From Lachnoanaerobaculum orale (GTDB lineage Bacteria; Bacillota; Clostridia; Lachnospirales; Lachnospiraceae): a DNA stretch of 64,000 bases. A program made the position numbers and the translations under genes. Location: positions 94,264-158,263 of the forward strand of contig NZ_RRCM01000002.1 in assembly GCF_003862485.1 (NCBI RefSeq), read 5' to 3'. The notes under the pieces are model-generated. The model was not told the DNA's origin. It saw nothing but the letters and a program-made list of their open reading frames with translations, and did not search any database. Within the stretch, counting starts at the first letter, position 1. Each line of letters begins with the position of its first letter. Positions 36,090-43,980 of this stretch are shown in pieces.

Positions 36090-37052
36090 ATGCAAGAAAA
36101 AGATATTACTCAAAAAATGCTTGAACACTACAATGACGTATTTGCAGACATTGTAAATGTATTGCTGTTTAACGGTAAGCGCATTGTTAAGGAAAACTCT
36201 TTAATTGACACGCCTACAGTCAGCTCACTTAAGATGGACAGGCGTATACACCATCAGAACAGAGATGTATCAAAGTATTGGCAACACAATAAGATAAATA
36301 TTGCCATGCTGGGCTTTGAAAACCAAACATCTCCCAACAAGCTGATGCCTTTTAGAGTTATAAGCTATGACGGTGCCGAATATGGCAGGCAAGCCAACAA
36401 AAAGCATGCTGATGAAGATAATTATCCTGTAATCACATTGGTACTGTACTTTGGCTACTCACAAAGATGGAACTATCCAAAAAATATCTTAGGGCTGTTA
36501 AACGTAGATGACTGCCTGAAGCCGTTTGTCAGCGACTACAATATCAATGTCTTTGAAATCGCCTTCCTTGATGAAGAAAAGCGAAAGCTGTTCAAAAGTG
36601 ACTTTAGGGTACTTGTCGACTATCTTTATCAAGTGAGGACAAACCACAACTATAACCCTGAAAAATACTTTGTACAGCATATGCAGGAGGTTTTAGACTT
36701 AATGTCTGCTATGACAGGTGACGAGGTTTTTGAAAAATCAATTGAAAATACTAAGATAAAGGAGGCTCATTATATGTGCGATGTTATTCATGCTATGATA
36801 GACGAAGGTGTTGAAAGAGGTATTCAAGAAGGACTTCAAAGGGGAATACAAGAAGGTATACAAAAAGGTAAGCTTGAGGGGATCCAAGAAGGTATACAAA
36901 AGGGCAAGCTGGAAGGGGCCAATATCATAATCCGTCTATATGAAATCTTGCTTAATGAAGGCAGTATGGACAAGCTTAAAAGAGCTACCAAGGATGAAGC
37001 CTACAGATACGAGCTCTTAAAAGAGTATGACTTATTAAAAGATTTCAGCTGA
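36090..37052 (+). CDS. Rpn family PD-(D/E)XK nuclease (RpnL-like), copy 2
   Basis: A 320-residue paralogue of the gene at 34349. The frame is open further upstream but GGAG lies just before the ATG at 36090, giving the same N-terminus (MQEKDITQKML). The nuclease core, including FADIVN and GFENQT, is unchanged; differences from copy 1 are few (for example Glu30 to Lys and an Arg to Cys in NVDDCLKPF). The main difference is the C-terminal repeat, nine Gly-x-x-x units instead of five. The same strong internal ribosome binding site and ATG (36774) are present. Confidence 0.88.
   Translation: MQEKDITQKMLEHYNDVFADIVNVLLFNGKRIVKENSLIDTPTVSSLKMDRRIHHQNRDVSKYWQHNKINIAMLGFENQTSPNKLMPFRVISYDGAEYGRQANKKHADEDNYPVITLVLYFGYSQRWNYPKNILGLLNVDDCLKPFVSDYNINVFEIAFLDEEKRKLFKSDFRVLVDYLYQVRTNHNYNPEKYFVQHMQEVLDLMSAMTGDEVFEKSIENTKIKEAHYMCDVIHAMIDEGVERGIQEGLQRGIQEGIQKGKLEGIQEGIQKGKLEGANIIIRLYEILLNEGSMDKLKRATKDEAYRYELLKEYDLLKDFS
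36774..37052 (+). CDS. Internal in-frame ORF: C-terminal antitoxin candidate (RpnS-like), copy 2
   Basis: A nested 92-residue frame starting at codon 229 of Rpn copy 2, eight bases after AAGGAGG. Nine Gly-x-x-x units precede GANI, followed by the conserved helical tail. It is identical to copy 1 outside the repeats apart from one or two residues in the tail, so repeat number is almost the only difference between the paired antitoxin candidates. Confidence 0.65.
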   Translation: MCDVIHAMIDEGVERGIQEGLQRGIQEGIQKGKLEGIQEGIQKGKLEGANIIIRLYEILLNEGSMDKLKRATKDEAYRYELLKEYDLLKDFS

Positions 37053-37136
37053 TATACCGTTTAAAACTTTTTAACTTATATTTACAATCAATTACTTTAA
37101 AGTTCTACAATACTTAATGCAAAGGAGCATCTCTAT

Positions 37137-37346
37137 ATGTTCGAATATAATACAAATGATGATTTTGAAACAAGCAGAAAATACGGATTTAGTAGTCGCA
37201 TTATAAAAGATGAAAAGATATATAAACATATTGTAAACAAGCTCTACGAAATATTACTTGCTGAATGCAACTTTGATAAATTAAAAAAAGCTGTTGGAGA
37301 TGAAGAGTACAGAGACATATTATTAAAAGAGTACCATCTCATATAA
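37137..37346 (+). CDS. Small protein with an Rpn C-terminal tail but no repeats
   Basis: A 69-residue frame with AAAGGAG nine bases upstream. The first 30 residues (MFEYNTNDDFETSRKYGFSS) are unlike anything else in the window, but from residue 36 on, LYEILLAECNFDKLKK and DEEYRDILLKEYHLI match the tail of the Rpn proteins (LYEILLNEGSMDKLKR, LLKEYHLI). It has no Gly-x-x-x repeats and no nuclease domain. It may be a diverged antitoxin relic or a fourth, decayed copy. Confidence 0.5.
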   Translation: MFEYNTNDDFETSRKYGFSSRIIKDEKIYKHIVNKLYEILLAECNFDKLKKAVGDEEYRDILLKEYHLI

Positions 37347-37384
37347 TTTAACATAATATCAAGCTTATATTGTTTTAACAATTT

Positions 37385-37422
37385 TACTTACTGCCGAGAT
37401 TTCAAAGTCTCGGCAGTAAGTA
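37385..37422. repeat. 15-bp perfect inverted repeat between convergent genes
   Basis: TACTTACTGCCGAGA and its exact complement are separated by eight bases. GC content is higher than the surroundings. No U-tract follows directly on either strand, so although it sits where a terminator for the Rpn locus would be expected, it is not a textbook one. Confidence 0.6.
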
Positions 37423-37463
37423 TTAGATTCAAAATTTTATTTTGCTGCAATCAATTTATAACA

Positions 37464-37508
37464 TTTAAAAAGAGCGTACCTAAAGTAAAATACTTAAGAT
37501 ACACTCTT
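37464..37508 (-). terminator. Intrinsic terminator of the PfkB kinase gene
   Basis: An 18-bp stem with one mismatch (AAGAGTGTA paired with TACGCTCTT at the base) and a three-base loop is followed on the minus strand by TTTTTAAAT, immediately after the stop codon. Confidence 0.82.
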
Positions 37509-37510
37509 CT

Positions 37511-38401
37511 CTATTGTCTTTCGCAAACCTCTTTTGCAAACGGAATACTTGGTGATGCACCTTTTCTGCTTACTGTAATACTTGCAGCCCGGGCAGCCTG
37601 CTTTAAAGATGCTGCAACATCTATACCTGCAACCAGCCCTGCTATAAAGTAGCCTGTGAAGGTATCACCTGCTGCCGTAGTGTCAACTACATCAGCCTTG
37701 TATATTTCCTGTCTTATCTTCTGAGTCTCGTCCACATATACAGAGCCCTTCTCTCCCAAAGTCAACACTATCTTCATTCCCGGGAATCTTTTTGTCAACT
37801 TCTCTATCAGCTCATCTTCACCGGTGTCTGAGGCTCCAAGTATATCCGCAGCCTCTATTTCATTGAGTATAAGATATTCCACCTTTTCCAAATCACATTC
37901 AAATATTTTTTCATTTATAGGTGAGGGGTTTAATACAATGATCATTCCCCTTTTATATCCCTCATCTATAATAAATGAAAGATTACTCACCTCATTTTGA
38001 AGTAAAAGTATATCTCCTTTATCAAAATCCTTTAATACCTCTTTGATAAAGTCAATGCCTATATTTTGATTTGCACCTCCATATAAAAGTATGCAATTAT
38101 TACCTGCTCTGTTTTTTTGTATAATGGCATGTCCCGATGACATATCATATCGCTTTATATAAGATATATCGGCTCCCACATTAGAAAGTGCCTCCAAAAG
38201 CATAGCTCCGTCTGCACTTCCCACTGCTCCGGCATGATATACTTTTATACCTGCCTTTGCCAAAGCCACAGACTGGTTAAGCCCTTTTCCGCCACAAAAC
38301 ACATTCATGTCTGTTGAGGATATAGTCTCTCCCTCTCTCACGAAATGATCTACATCATATACATAATCCAGATTTAGTGAACCAAAATTAAGTACCTTCA
38401 T
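37511..38401 (-). CDS. PfkB family carbohydrate kinase (ribokinase-like)
   Basis: A 296-residue sugar kinase. The N-terminus VLNFGSLNLDYVYDVD, the substrate motif CGGKGLNQSVALAKAG and the C-terminal DTTAAGDTFTGYF, whose GAGD-type loop supplies the catalytic aspartate and anion hole, define the family; the pattern is closest to ribokinase. The ATG at 38401 was chosen over an upstream in-frame TTG. The ribosome binding site is weak. It sits 93 bp after an unknown gene, possibly in the same transcript. The substrate could be ribose or another sugar or nucleoside. Confidence 0.88.
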   Translation of the reverse strand: MKVLNFGSLNLDYVYDVDHFVREGETISSTDMNVFCGGKGLNQSVALAKAGIKVYHAGAVGSADGAMLLEALSNVGADISYIKRYDMSSGHAIIQKNRAGNNCILLYGGANQNIGIDFIKEVLKDFDKGDILLLQNEVSNLSFIIDEGYKRGMIIVLNPSPINEKIFECDLEKVEYLILNEIEAADILGASDTGEDELIEKLTKRFPGMKIVLTLGEKGSVYVDETQKIRQEIYKADVVDTTAAGDTFTGYFIAGLVAGIDVAASLKQAARAASITVSRKGASPSIPFAKEVCERQ

Positions 38402-38403
38402 TA

Positions 38404-38523
38404 TCAACTCTTACTTTCTAAAAATAGACATACCCCTTTTACCATCAGGTATCCCGCTACAGCTCCCTGACCCGCAATGCCGAAGTCTCTTTGATTATCC
38501 GTAGCAATAAAACTTAGAATCAT
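38404..38523 (-). CDS. Possible 39-residue ORF bridging the unknown gene and the kinase gene
   Basis: This frame starts at an ATG inside the 3' end of the gene at 38495 and stops two bases before the kinase ATG, the spacing expected for translational coupling. The product (MILSFIATDNQRDFGIAG at its start) is mildly hydrophobic. No ribosome binding site is evident and no family is recognised, so it may be chance. Confidence 0.22.
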   Translation of the reverse strand: MILSFIATDNQRDFGIAGQGAVAGYLMVKGVCLFLESKS

Positions 38524-38992
38524 CTACTACAAAATCCTGTGGGAAGTTATCGTATTCCATAGTATCATAGTTAAAAACACCCACCTTGAAAGGCTTCTCG
38601 CCATGGCATTTTGCCACCCTTTCATAACCTGTCAAGGCCACCTCTTCATACTCAATATATCGAATTTCCAGCTTTGTAAAGCTGTTACCTACAGGTACAT
38701 ATATGTTTATCTCATTCTCTGCAAGATATTCCACTGTAATATTCGAGAAGTTCATTAAGCAGTCATAGAACGTATCTAAAATAAATATATCATTCAGATT
38801 CGGCTCAAAATCACCGCTTTCCATATCATACTCTGTAAACGACATCAAATCAAAAATTGTATTTATGCTTATATCAAAGCTTACAACATATCTTTCATTC
38901 TCGTCACCGGGTTTCAGCCCCCATATAGCAAGAGTAATGCCGTCCAATGCCTCCAACTCTCTTACCTTTTTTTCAACCTCAATCTTACCCAT
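38495..38992 (-). CDS. Uncharacterised 165-residue protein
   Basis: No family is recognised. The product starts MGKIEVEKKVRELEALDGIT, has no signal peptide or membrane segment, and is acidic with many aromatic residues (FTEYDMESGDFEPNL, FYDCLMNF, YEEVALTGYERVAKCHG). The pattern suggests an alpha/beta soluble domain. AAGGAG lies eight bases upstream and two tandem promoters precede it, so it is expressed from its own promoters, possibly together with the kinase downstream. Confidence 0.75.
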   Translation of the reverse strand: MGKIEVEKKVRELEALDGITLAIWGLKPGDENERYVVSFDISINTIFDLMSFTEYDMESGDFEPNLNDIFILDTFYDCLMNFSNITVEYLAENEINIYVPVGNSFTKLEIRYIEYEEVALTGYERVAKCHGEKPFKVGVFNYDTMEYDNFPQDFVVDDSKFYCYG

Positions 38993-39018
38993 AATGAAAT
39001 CTCCTTCAAATTGGTTAT

Positions 39019-39047
39019 AGTATAAATAAAATCTTTTTACGCATCAA
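39019..39047 (-). promoter_or_regulatory. Proximal promoter of the gene at 38495
   Basis: Minus strand TTGATG (39047-39042), 17-base spacer, TATACT (39024-39019). Confidence 0.6.
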
Positions 39048-39061
39048 AAATACTTATATAT

Positions 39062-39090
39062 ATTATAAATTTTTTCACCAATATTTTCAA
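39062..39090 (-). promoter_or_regulatory. Distal promoter of the gene at 38495
   Basis: Minus strand TTGAAA (39090-39085), 17-base spacer, perfect TATAAT (39067-39062). It lies just after the terminator of the surface protein operon. Confidence 0.65.
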
Positions 39091-39099
39091 GATGTATAC

Positions 39100-39130
39100 A
39101 AAAAGGCCCCCGCACCTAAGTGCGAGAGCC
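39100..39130 (-). terminator. Intrinsic terminator of the surface protein operon
   Basis: An 11-bp GC-rich stem (39105-39130, with two G-U pairs) and a four-base loop followed by TTTTTG on the minus strand, about 20 bases after the stop codon. Confidence 0.9.
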
Positions 39131-39151
39131 CCACATTATGCTTTACTTAGA

Positions 39152-42100
39152 TTATCTTCTCCAAGCTCCGCTTTCATTTACATGATATCCGTCAGGTGTA
39201 TTTTCATTCTGATACATTGAACCAAGTGGTCTTGAGTTCACGTCTCCGAAATTCCATCTGCCTGTAGCGTTATCATAGAACCATGTCTGTGCCGGTGCTG
39301 TAGGATTTAAGAAGTAATACTCTCCTCCTATCTTGCTCCAGTTTGTATGCATAGCTCCGTTGTTTGCATCAAGATAGTACCATCTGCCGTCCTGGCCGTC
39401 ATGATGCCATCCCTTTACCATCTCTCCGAAGAATCCGTTATGATTCATTGACAGATAATACCATGTATTTCCGTCTAAGAACCAGCCTGAGTTCATGATG
39501 TTGTCATCACCGAAGTGATACCACTCAGACTTTGTCTGACCCTCGTATGTATAGCTTAGATAAGCCCAGCCCTTTACTCTTCCGCCTGCTGTGAGGTTGA
39601 ATACCCACTTGCTGCTGTCAGGGTTTGCTGTAGCCTGCGCAGGATTTAATAACTCCCAGTTACCGTCCTGACCTACTCTAAGTCCGGCTGTCTGTCCGGC
39701 TGCCGCTCTTCTTCCGGCGCTTCCAGAACCTCCGCCTGAACCGCCACGGCCACCACGACCTCTTCCGCCGCCGCCGTTTCTTAAGTTCAATGTCGGCAAT
39801 AAAGCGTTCAATGCATCAAGCGCTGCCTGAAGTTCCGCTGTTGATGACTTTCTGTTGATTCTGTCTAAGATTGCCTGTGCTGCAGCCAACTGTGCTGTTA
39901 ATCTTCCCTGTGAATTTGCATCGTAGTCTCTTAAGCTTCTTCTTGCATCATTCACTGCTGAAGTTAAATCTCTCTCAGCTTTTGCTCTTGCAACCTTATC
40001 GTTTGAATAGAATACATATAAAGTCTCATCAGATGTTACTCTCAATGTAGGATCATATGCCTGATATGTATCCTTATCGGTACTCAGTCCTTCATAATGC
40101 CATGTGATACCGTTGTTGTCAATGTAATCACCTGTGATACTTCCTGAATAAAGGCTTGCCTTATCGTTTACAACCTCTGTTGATCTTATTGTAAAGTTTG
40201 TGATAAGAGAGTTGTCTCTGTTATCCTTTATCTTTACCTTATATACTACAGGTGTTGTGTATCCGAAGATATAGCTCTTTCCTGATTGAAGGTTAATATC
40301 AAACTGTCCCGGATATGTTGAGCTTGGATTCTCAAAATCTCCGCTTAATGCACTTACCGCATTTGAGCTTGTTGCCAACTCATGGAATGTGTATTCTCTT
40401 GTTGACATCAATGCTCCTGTCTCTACAGTTGTATCAAGATTGATACTTCCTCCTGCCGGTGTATAATCCACCCAGTTGTTTGTTGCAGTATCAAACTTTT
40501 GTACCTTGATATTCATAAGGAATACTGCACTGTATGTATCTGTAAGTGTATCTGCTATCAGGTTCTTTATAGGTGTAGGTACACTGTTCTTATCAATAAC
40601 AACTCTGAATCTTCCTGTATCATTGATAACAGGATTTACAGCTCCTATTGACTTTCCTGAAGAGATATTGTCGTTATATACATTTCCGTCCCAACTTGTT
40701 CCGTCACTATACATTGCCTGTACCTTTACAGGTCTGTTCGGCATTGTAAATGTGATTCTTGCATTGGTTGTTGCACTGCTGCTTGGTAAGCCGCTTACAA
40801 CTTCCCAGTTGCTGAATGTATTTGATGCATTATCAAGCGGCTGTGCCAAAATCTCTACCGTTGTTCCAGGTGCAAGATTTCTAAGCTTGTTGATATCTGT
40901 TTCCGCCTGACCGTTTATCTTGAAGTTTGCAGGTAATGCTGCATTATTTGCAATAACTGTTACATCAAATGTATTTACTGTTAAACCGAGATTGTTTGTG
41001 CTTACAGGTAAATCCGCTCCTGCCGCCTGTCTTTGAGCAGGTGTATCATTGCTTCCTGTCTGTCTCGGTACTACATGGTATGTTCTTCCCGGATCAAGAT
41101 TTCCGAATGTCACGGTACCGACTCCATGTGAATTGTTTGTCGGTGTAGTGAACGGATATACTGTATTTCCGTTATCGTCTACCAATGCATACTCTGTATT
41201 AGGTGCTGTAGGACTTACTTTAATACTTGCTCTTCCCGGATTTGCACTGTCTTCAGTTACCTGTGGTGTAGGTGCTACCGGTATTGTTGCAGGTGACGGT
41301 GTAGTGCTTACTCCCCCTGTTGTAGGTATCTGCAATCCCACTGCTACACTTGCACTTGGCAATGCTGTATATACATTATATGTATTACCCGGTGTTAGGA
41401 ACGGTCCTGTAATGTTCGCACCGTTGGTTAAAACATCACTACCCGGTACTACCGCTACTACATTGCCGCTGTTATCTGTTACTACATAGTTAAGTCTTGC
41501 ATCAATTAATGCAGATCCCGAAGGATTCATTGAATTTGAAGGATCTATTGCTATAACAGGCTCTCCTGTAGTCGGATTAAGACTTGGTGTAGGTATCGGA
41601 TTATACGGAGTAGCCGGTGTATTAGGTACGGCATAAGCTGTGAATGTCATGCCGTTCATGCTTGTAATATCTGTTGCAGGTGTTACCACTGCACCGCTGC
41701 TGTCCTTCCATACAACTGTATATCCTGAAGCAACTGTTATTCCACCTGCCGCTTCATCAACATAATTTGCCAAGTCTGCAAATGTCAATGTTCTAGGGTT
41801 ACCGCTTATATCTATATTCGGTAACTTTGCTATACCGCCCTGTAAAAGACCTACATGTCGTGTATCTGATGAAACAAAGTTATATGTGTTTAATGTATTA
41901 GGATTTTCCTTAAACAATGCTTTGATTGTTATATTTGATACACTTGACGGTATTCCTGTAATTGTAAAGTCAAACGGTGAAGATGAAGGTGCATCTACAA
42001 ATCCGTTTCCATCCTTATCATACTGCCAATGATCAAACTCAAATCCCGGATCCGGTGTAGGTGTAGGCAAGTAACTTTCCTTAAGAGTCAACTCATAAGT

Positions 42101-43963
42101 GTTATTTGTGGCGTTTATATTCTCCCTTGCACGTGTGATAACGTGATTTATATTTCCCGGATCATACTCGGCACTGCCTACCATTAACTTTCCGCCTGTA
42201 TTTGTCTCAGCCTGAACTCCTACAACTGCAGACGGGTTTATTCTGTAAGTTACAATAAGTGTCTCACTTGTTGACGGTGCTCCTGATGCTGTACTTACTC
42301 CTACATGGAATTTCTCATTTGTACCAAGTGACCAGCTTCCGTTAAGTGAAGAAACTGATGTAGGTGTATATGAATTTATCCAACTTGGAAGGTTTACCGC
42401 ATCTATAGTAGGATTCGGTTGATACAAATCAAGCTTTGGAGCAGGTATATCTATACCGCTTGTAGATGCATTATTTACATATGCTACAAGTTGTTCACCG
42501 GTTGTTCCAAGCGGTGCACTGTAAACAGTATTTAATGTCGCTGCCGTTTGGTTTGTTGATGTGTTAGGGTCTGCAGATATGTTACCTAATTTATTTATAA
42601 CCTTATCTGTAATATTGTTTCCGTCAGCATCCTGATATATTACATTTATATGTGTTCTAAAGTTAGGATTTAAAACATAGTTATATGTAACTGTAACACC
42701 TTGGTTTGGCATATGTCCGATAACTTTATTGGATGCATCCACCTTAATCTCATTAGGATCAACTCCTGTAGGTGCCTGTCCGGCAGGTAATCCCTTGCTG
42801 GCATTCTTTGTATTATGTATCAAATACTTATTAAGATTTGAATAATTGTTTCCTGTTCGGTTAATTACTGCCTCATCCTTTACATACTTTACATCAGCCT
42901 TCTCTTTTGGATCATCTGCAGCACTAAGCTTAACTGTAGGTGCTGTTGTAGTACCTACGGTAGAACCTACAAGCATATACATACCGTTTGCTGTTATATT
43001 AGGATCGTCTTTAATGTTAGATGTTCCGACATCAAAGCCTGTAGGCCTATGCTCTGTCTTTCTTACCTGATTTTTAACCAAAGTAGCAAGACCTGTAGTC
43101 GGATCAACCTGATATATGTTATCTTCAATGCTTAATGTAAACACTTTGCTTGTATCAACATCATACTTATATTGAATGTTAACATCTCTGTTTATAGCAT
43201 TTCCCGATACTGTACCGTCATTATAAGTAAAATTGGTGTCAGTAAGAGTTCTTGTTGCACTTCCTGTAGGATTTACAATACTAACAGTGTCATTTAGGCT
43301 TGTATTTACTATCTTGAATCCACCGATCTCTGTTATCGGGTTTGTTTGGAAATACTTAAGTGTATTTACAGCACTGTCTGCAGCACTATGATTTGTATTG
43401 TTATAACTTCCCTTTGTATTTCCGTCAATTCCCGGTACAAAGACATTACTGTTTGCAGGTACATGAGTAACATTGATATTGTAGTATTTACTTGTATCAG
43501 CTTTCAGACCCATATAATATGTACTGGTTGTATATGGATATCTTGTCTGATCAAGTCTGTCCATCTCTTGTGAATACCTACCGTTAGGTCCATTATACCA
43601 CGCATCTATCTTGTAGCCGTCAAGATCAAGCCCTTTCCAATTACTGCCGTAAAATGTTGTTGCATCATTATAATCATATCCGGCAGTTGGAGAAGTTTTA
43701 TAAAAAGGCATATACACATAATCGTTACTGTCTGTTTCCAGACCGCTTCCGGTTAGAGGTGCACTTCCCTTTATTATACTTCCCGGAGTACCACCACTTA
43801 TAGTCTTATTACTTAACCACTTAACAGAAGGATTAAGAGTAGCAAAGTCAAAAGTGATATCACCGTTTGCCGCATATGCCGGCATTGCCGGTGCGAGCAT
43901 GACAAGAGCCATACTCGCAGACAATGCAGCAGAAACCTTTGCTTTTATTGTCTTTCTTCTCAT
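39152..43963 (-). CDS. Large secreted surface protein with C-terminal cell-wall-binding repeats
   Basis: A 1,603-residue protein with a Sec signal peptide (MRRKTIKAKVSAALSASMAL, cleavage after AYA). The body is a long beta-rich, Thr/Asn/Pro-rich region with repeats such as the two GNVVAVVPGSD/GNTVYPF modules and an InlB-like GFEFDHWQYD segment; a Gly/Arg-rich linker (around 1430-1455, GGGGRGRGGRGG) leads to about six choline/glucan-binding-type repeats (GWFLDGNTWYYL, GWHHDGQDGRWYYLD, IGGEYYFLNP). It ends with RPLGSMYQNENTPDGYHV, shared with its upstream neighbour. Likely an adhesin held non-covalently on the wall. AGGAG six bases upstream fixes the start at 43963, 17 bp after the preceding gene. 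Confidence 0.9.
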   Translation of the reverse strand: MRRKTIKAKVSAALSASMALVMLAPAMPAYAANGDITFDFATLNPSVKWLSNKTISGGTPGSIIKGSAPLTGSGLETDSNDYVYMPFYKTSPTAGYDYNDATTFYGSNWKGLDLDGYKIDAWYNGPNGRYSQEMDRLDQTRYPYTTSTYYMGLKADTSKYYNINVTHVPANSNVFVPGIDGNTKGSYNNTNHSAADSAVNTLKYFQTNPITEIGGFKIVNTSLNDTVSIVNPTGSATRTLTDTNFTYNDGTVSGNAINRDVNIQYKYDVDTSKVFTLSIEDNIYQVDPTTGLATLVKNQVRKTEHRPTGFDVGTSNIKDDPNITANGMYMLVGSTVGTTTAPTVKLSAADDPKEKADVKYVKDEAVINRTGNNYSNLNKYLIHNTKNASKGLPAGQAPTGVDPNEIKVDASNKVIGHMPNQGVTVTYNYVLNPNFRTHINVIYQDADGNNITDKVINKLGNISADPNTSTNQTAATLNTVYSAPLGTTGEQLVAYVNNASTSGIDIPAPKLDLYQPNPTIDAVNLPSWINSYTPTSVSSLNGSWSLGTNEKFHVGVSTASGAPSTSETLIVTYRINPSAVVGVQAETNTGGKLMVGSAEYDPGNINHVITRARENINATNNTYELTLKESYLPTPTPDPGFEFDHWQYDKDGNGFVDAPSSSPFDFTITGIPSSVSNITIKALFKENPNTLNTYNFVSSDTRHVGLLQGGIAKLPNIDISGNPRTLTFADLANYVDEAAGGITVASGYTVVWKDSSGAVVTPATDITSMNGMTFTAYAVPNTPATPYNPIPTPSLNPTTGEPVIAIDPSNSMNPSGSALIDARLNYVVTDNSGNVVAVVPGSDVLTNGANITGPFLTPGNTYNVYTALPSASVAVGLQIPTTGGVSTTPSPATIPVAPTPQVTEDSANPGRASIKVSPTAPNTEYALVDDNGNTVYPFTTPTNNSHGVGTVTFGNLDPGRTYHVVPRQTGSNDTPAQRQAAGADLPVSTNNLGLTVNTFDVTVIANNAALPANFKINGQAETDINKLRNLAPGTTVEILAQPLDNASNTFSNWEVVSGLPSSSATTNARITFTMPNRPVKVQAMYSDGTSWDGNVYNDNISSGKSIGAVNPVINDTGRFRVVIDKNSVPTPIKNLIADTLTDTYSAVFLMNIKVQKFDTATNNWVDYTPAGGSINLDTTVETGALMSTREYTFHELATSSNAVSALSGDFENPSSTYPGQFDINLQSGKSYIFGYTTPVVYKVKIKDNRDNSLITNFTIRSTEVVNDKASLYSGSITGDYIDNNGITWHYEGLSTDKDTYQAYDPTLRVTSDETLYVFYSNDKVARAKAERDLTSAVNDARRSLRDYDANSQGRLTAQLAAAQAILDRINRKSSTAELQAALDALNALLPTLNLRNGGGGRGRGGRGGSGGGSGSAGRRAAAGQTAGLRVGQDGNWELLNPAQATANPDSSKWVFNLTAGGRVKGWAYLSYTYEGQTKSEWYHFGDDNIMNSGWFLDGNTWYYLSMNHNGFFGEMVKGWHHDGQDGRWYYLDANNGAMHTNWSKIGGEYYFLNPTAPAQTWFYDNATGRWNFGDVNSRPLGSMYQNENTPDGYHVNESGAWRR

Positions 43964-43980
43964 TTTTTCTCCTATGTCAC

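Larger units (their letters stand above)
35889..37108 (+). repeat. Rpn locus, duplicated unit 2
   Basis: Second copy of the unit at 34147-35319, collinear and nearly identical, including the promoter, a conserved non-coding leader and the 3' flank. It points to a recent tandem duplication, with the partial third copy lying between the two units. Confidence 0.85.

Noticed and set aside
34147-37422. A classical transposon or insertion sequence, since Rpn proteins are often labelled transposases
   Set aside because: No terminal inverted repeats, target duplications or DDE domain were found; the copies share extended flanks as in tandem duplication.
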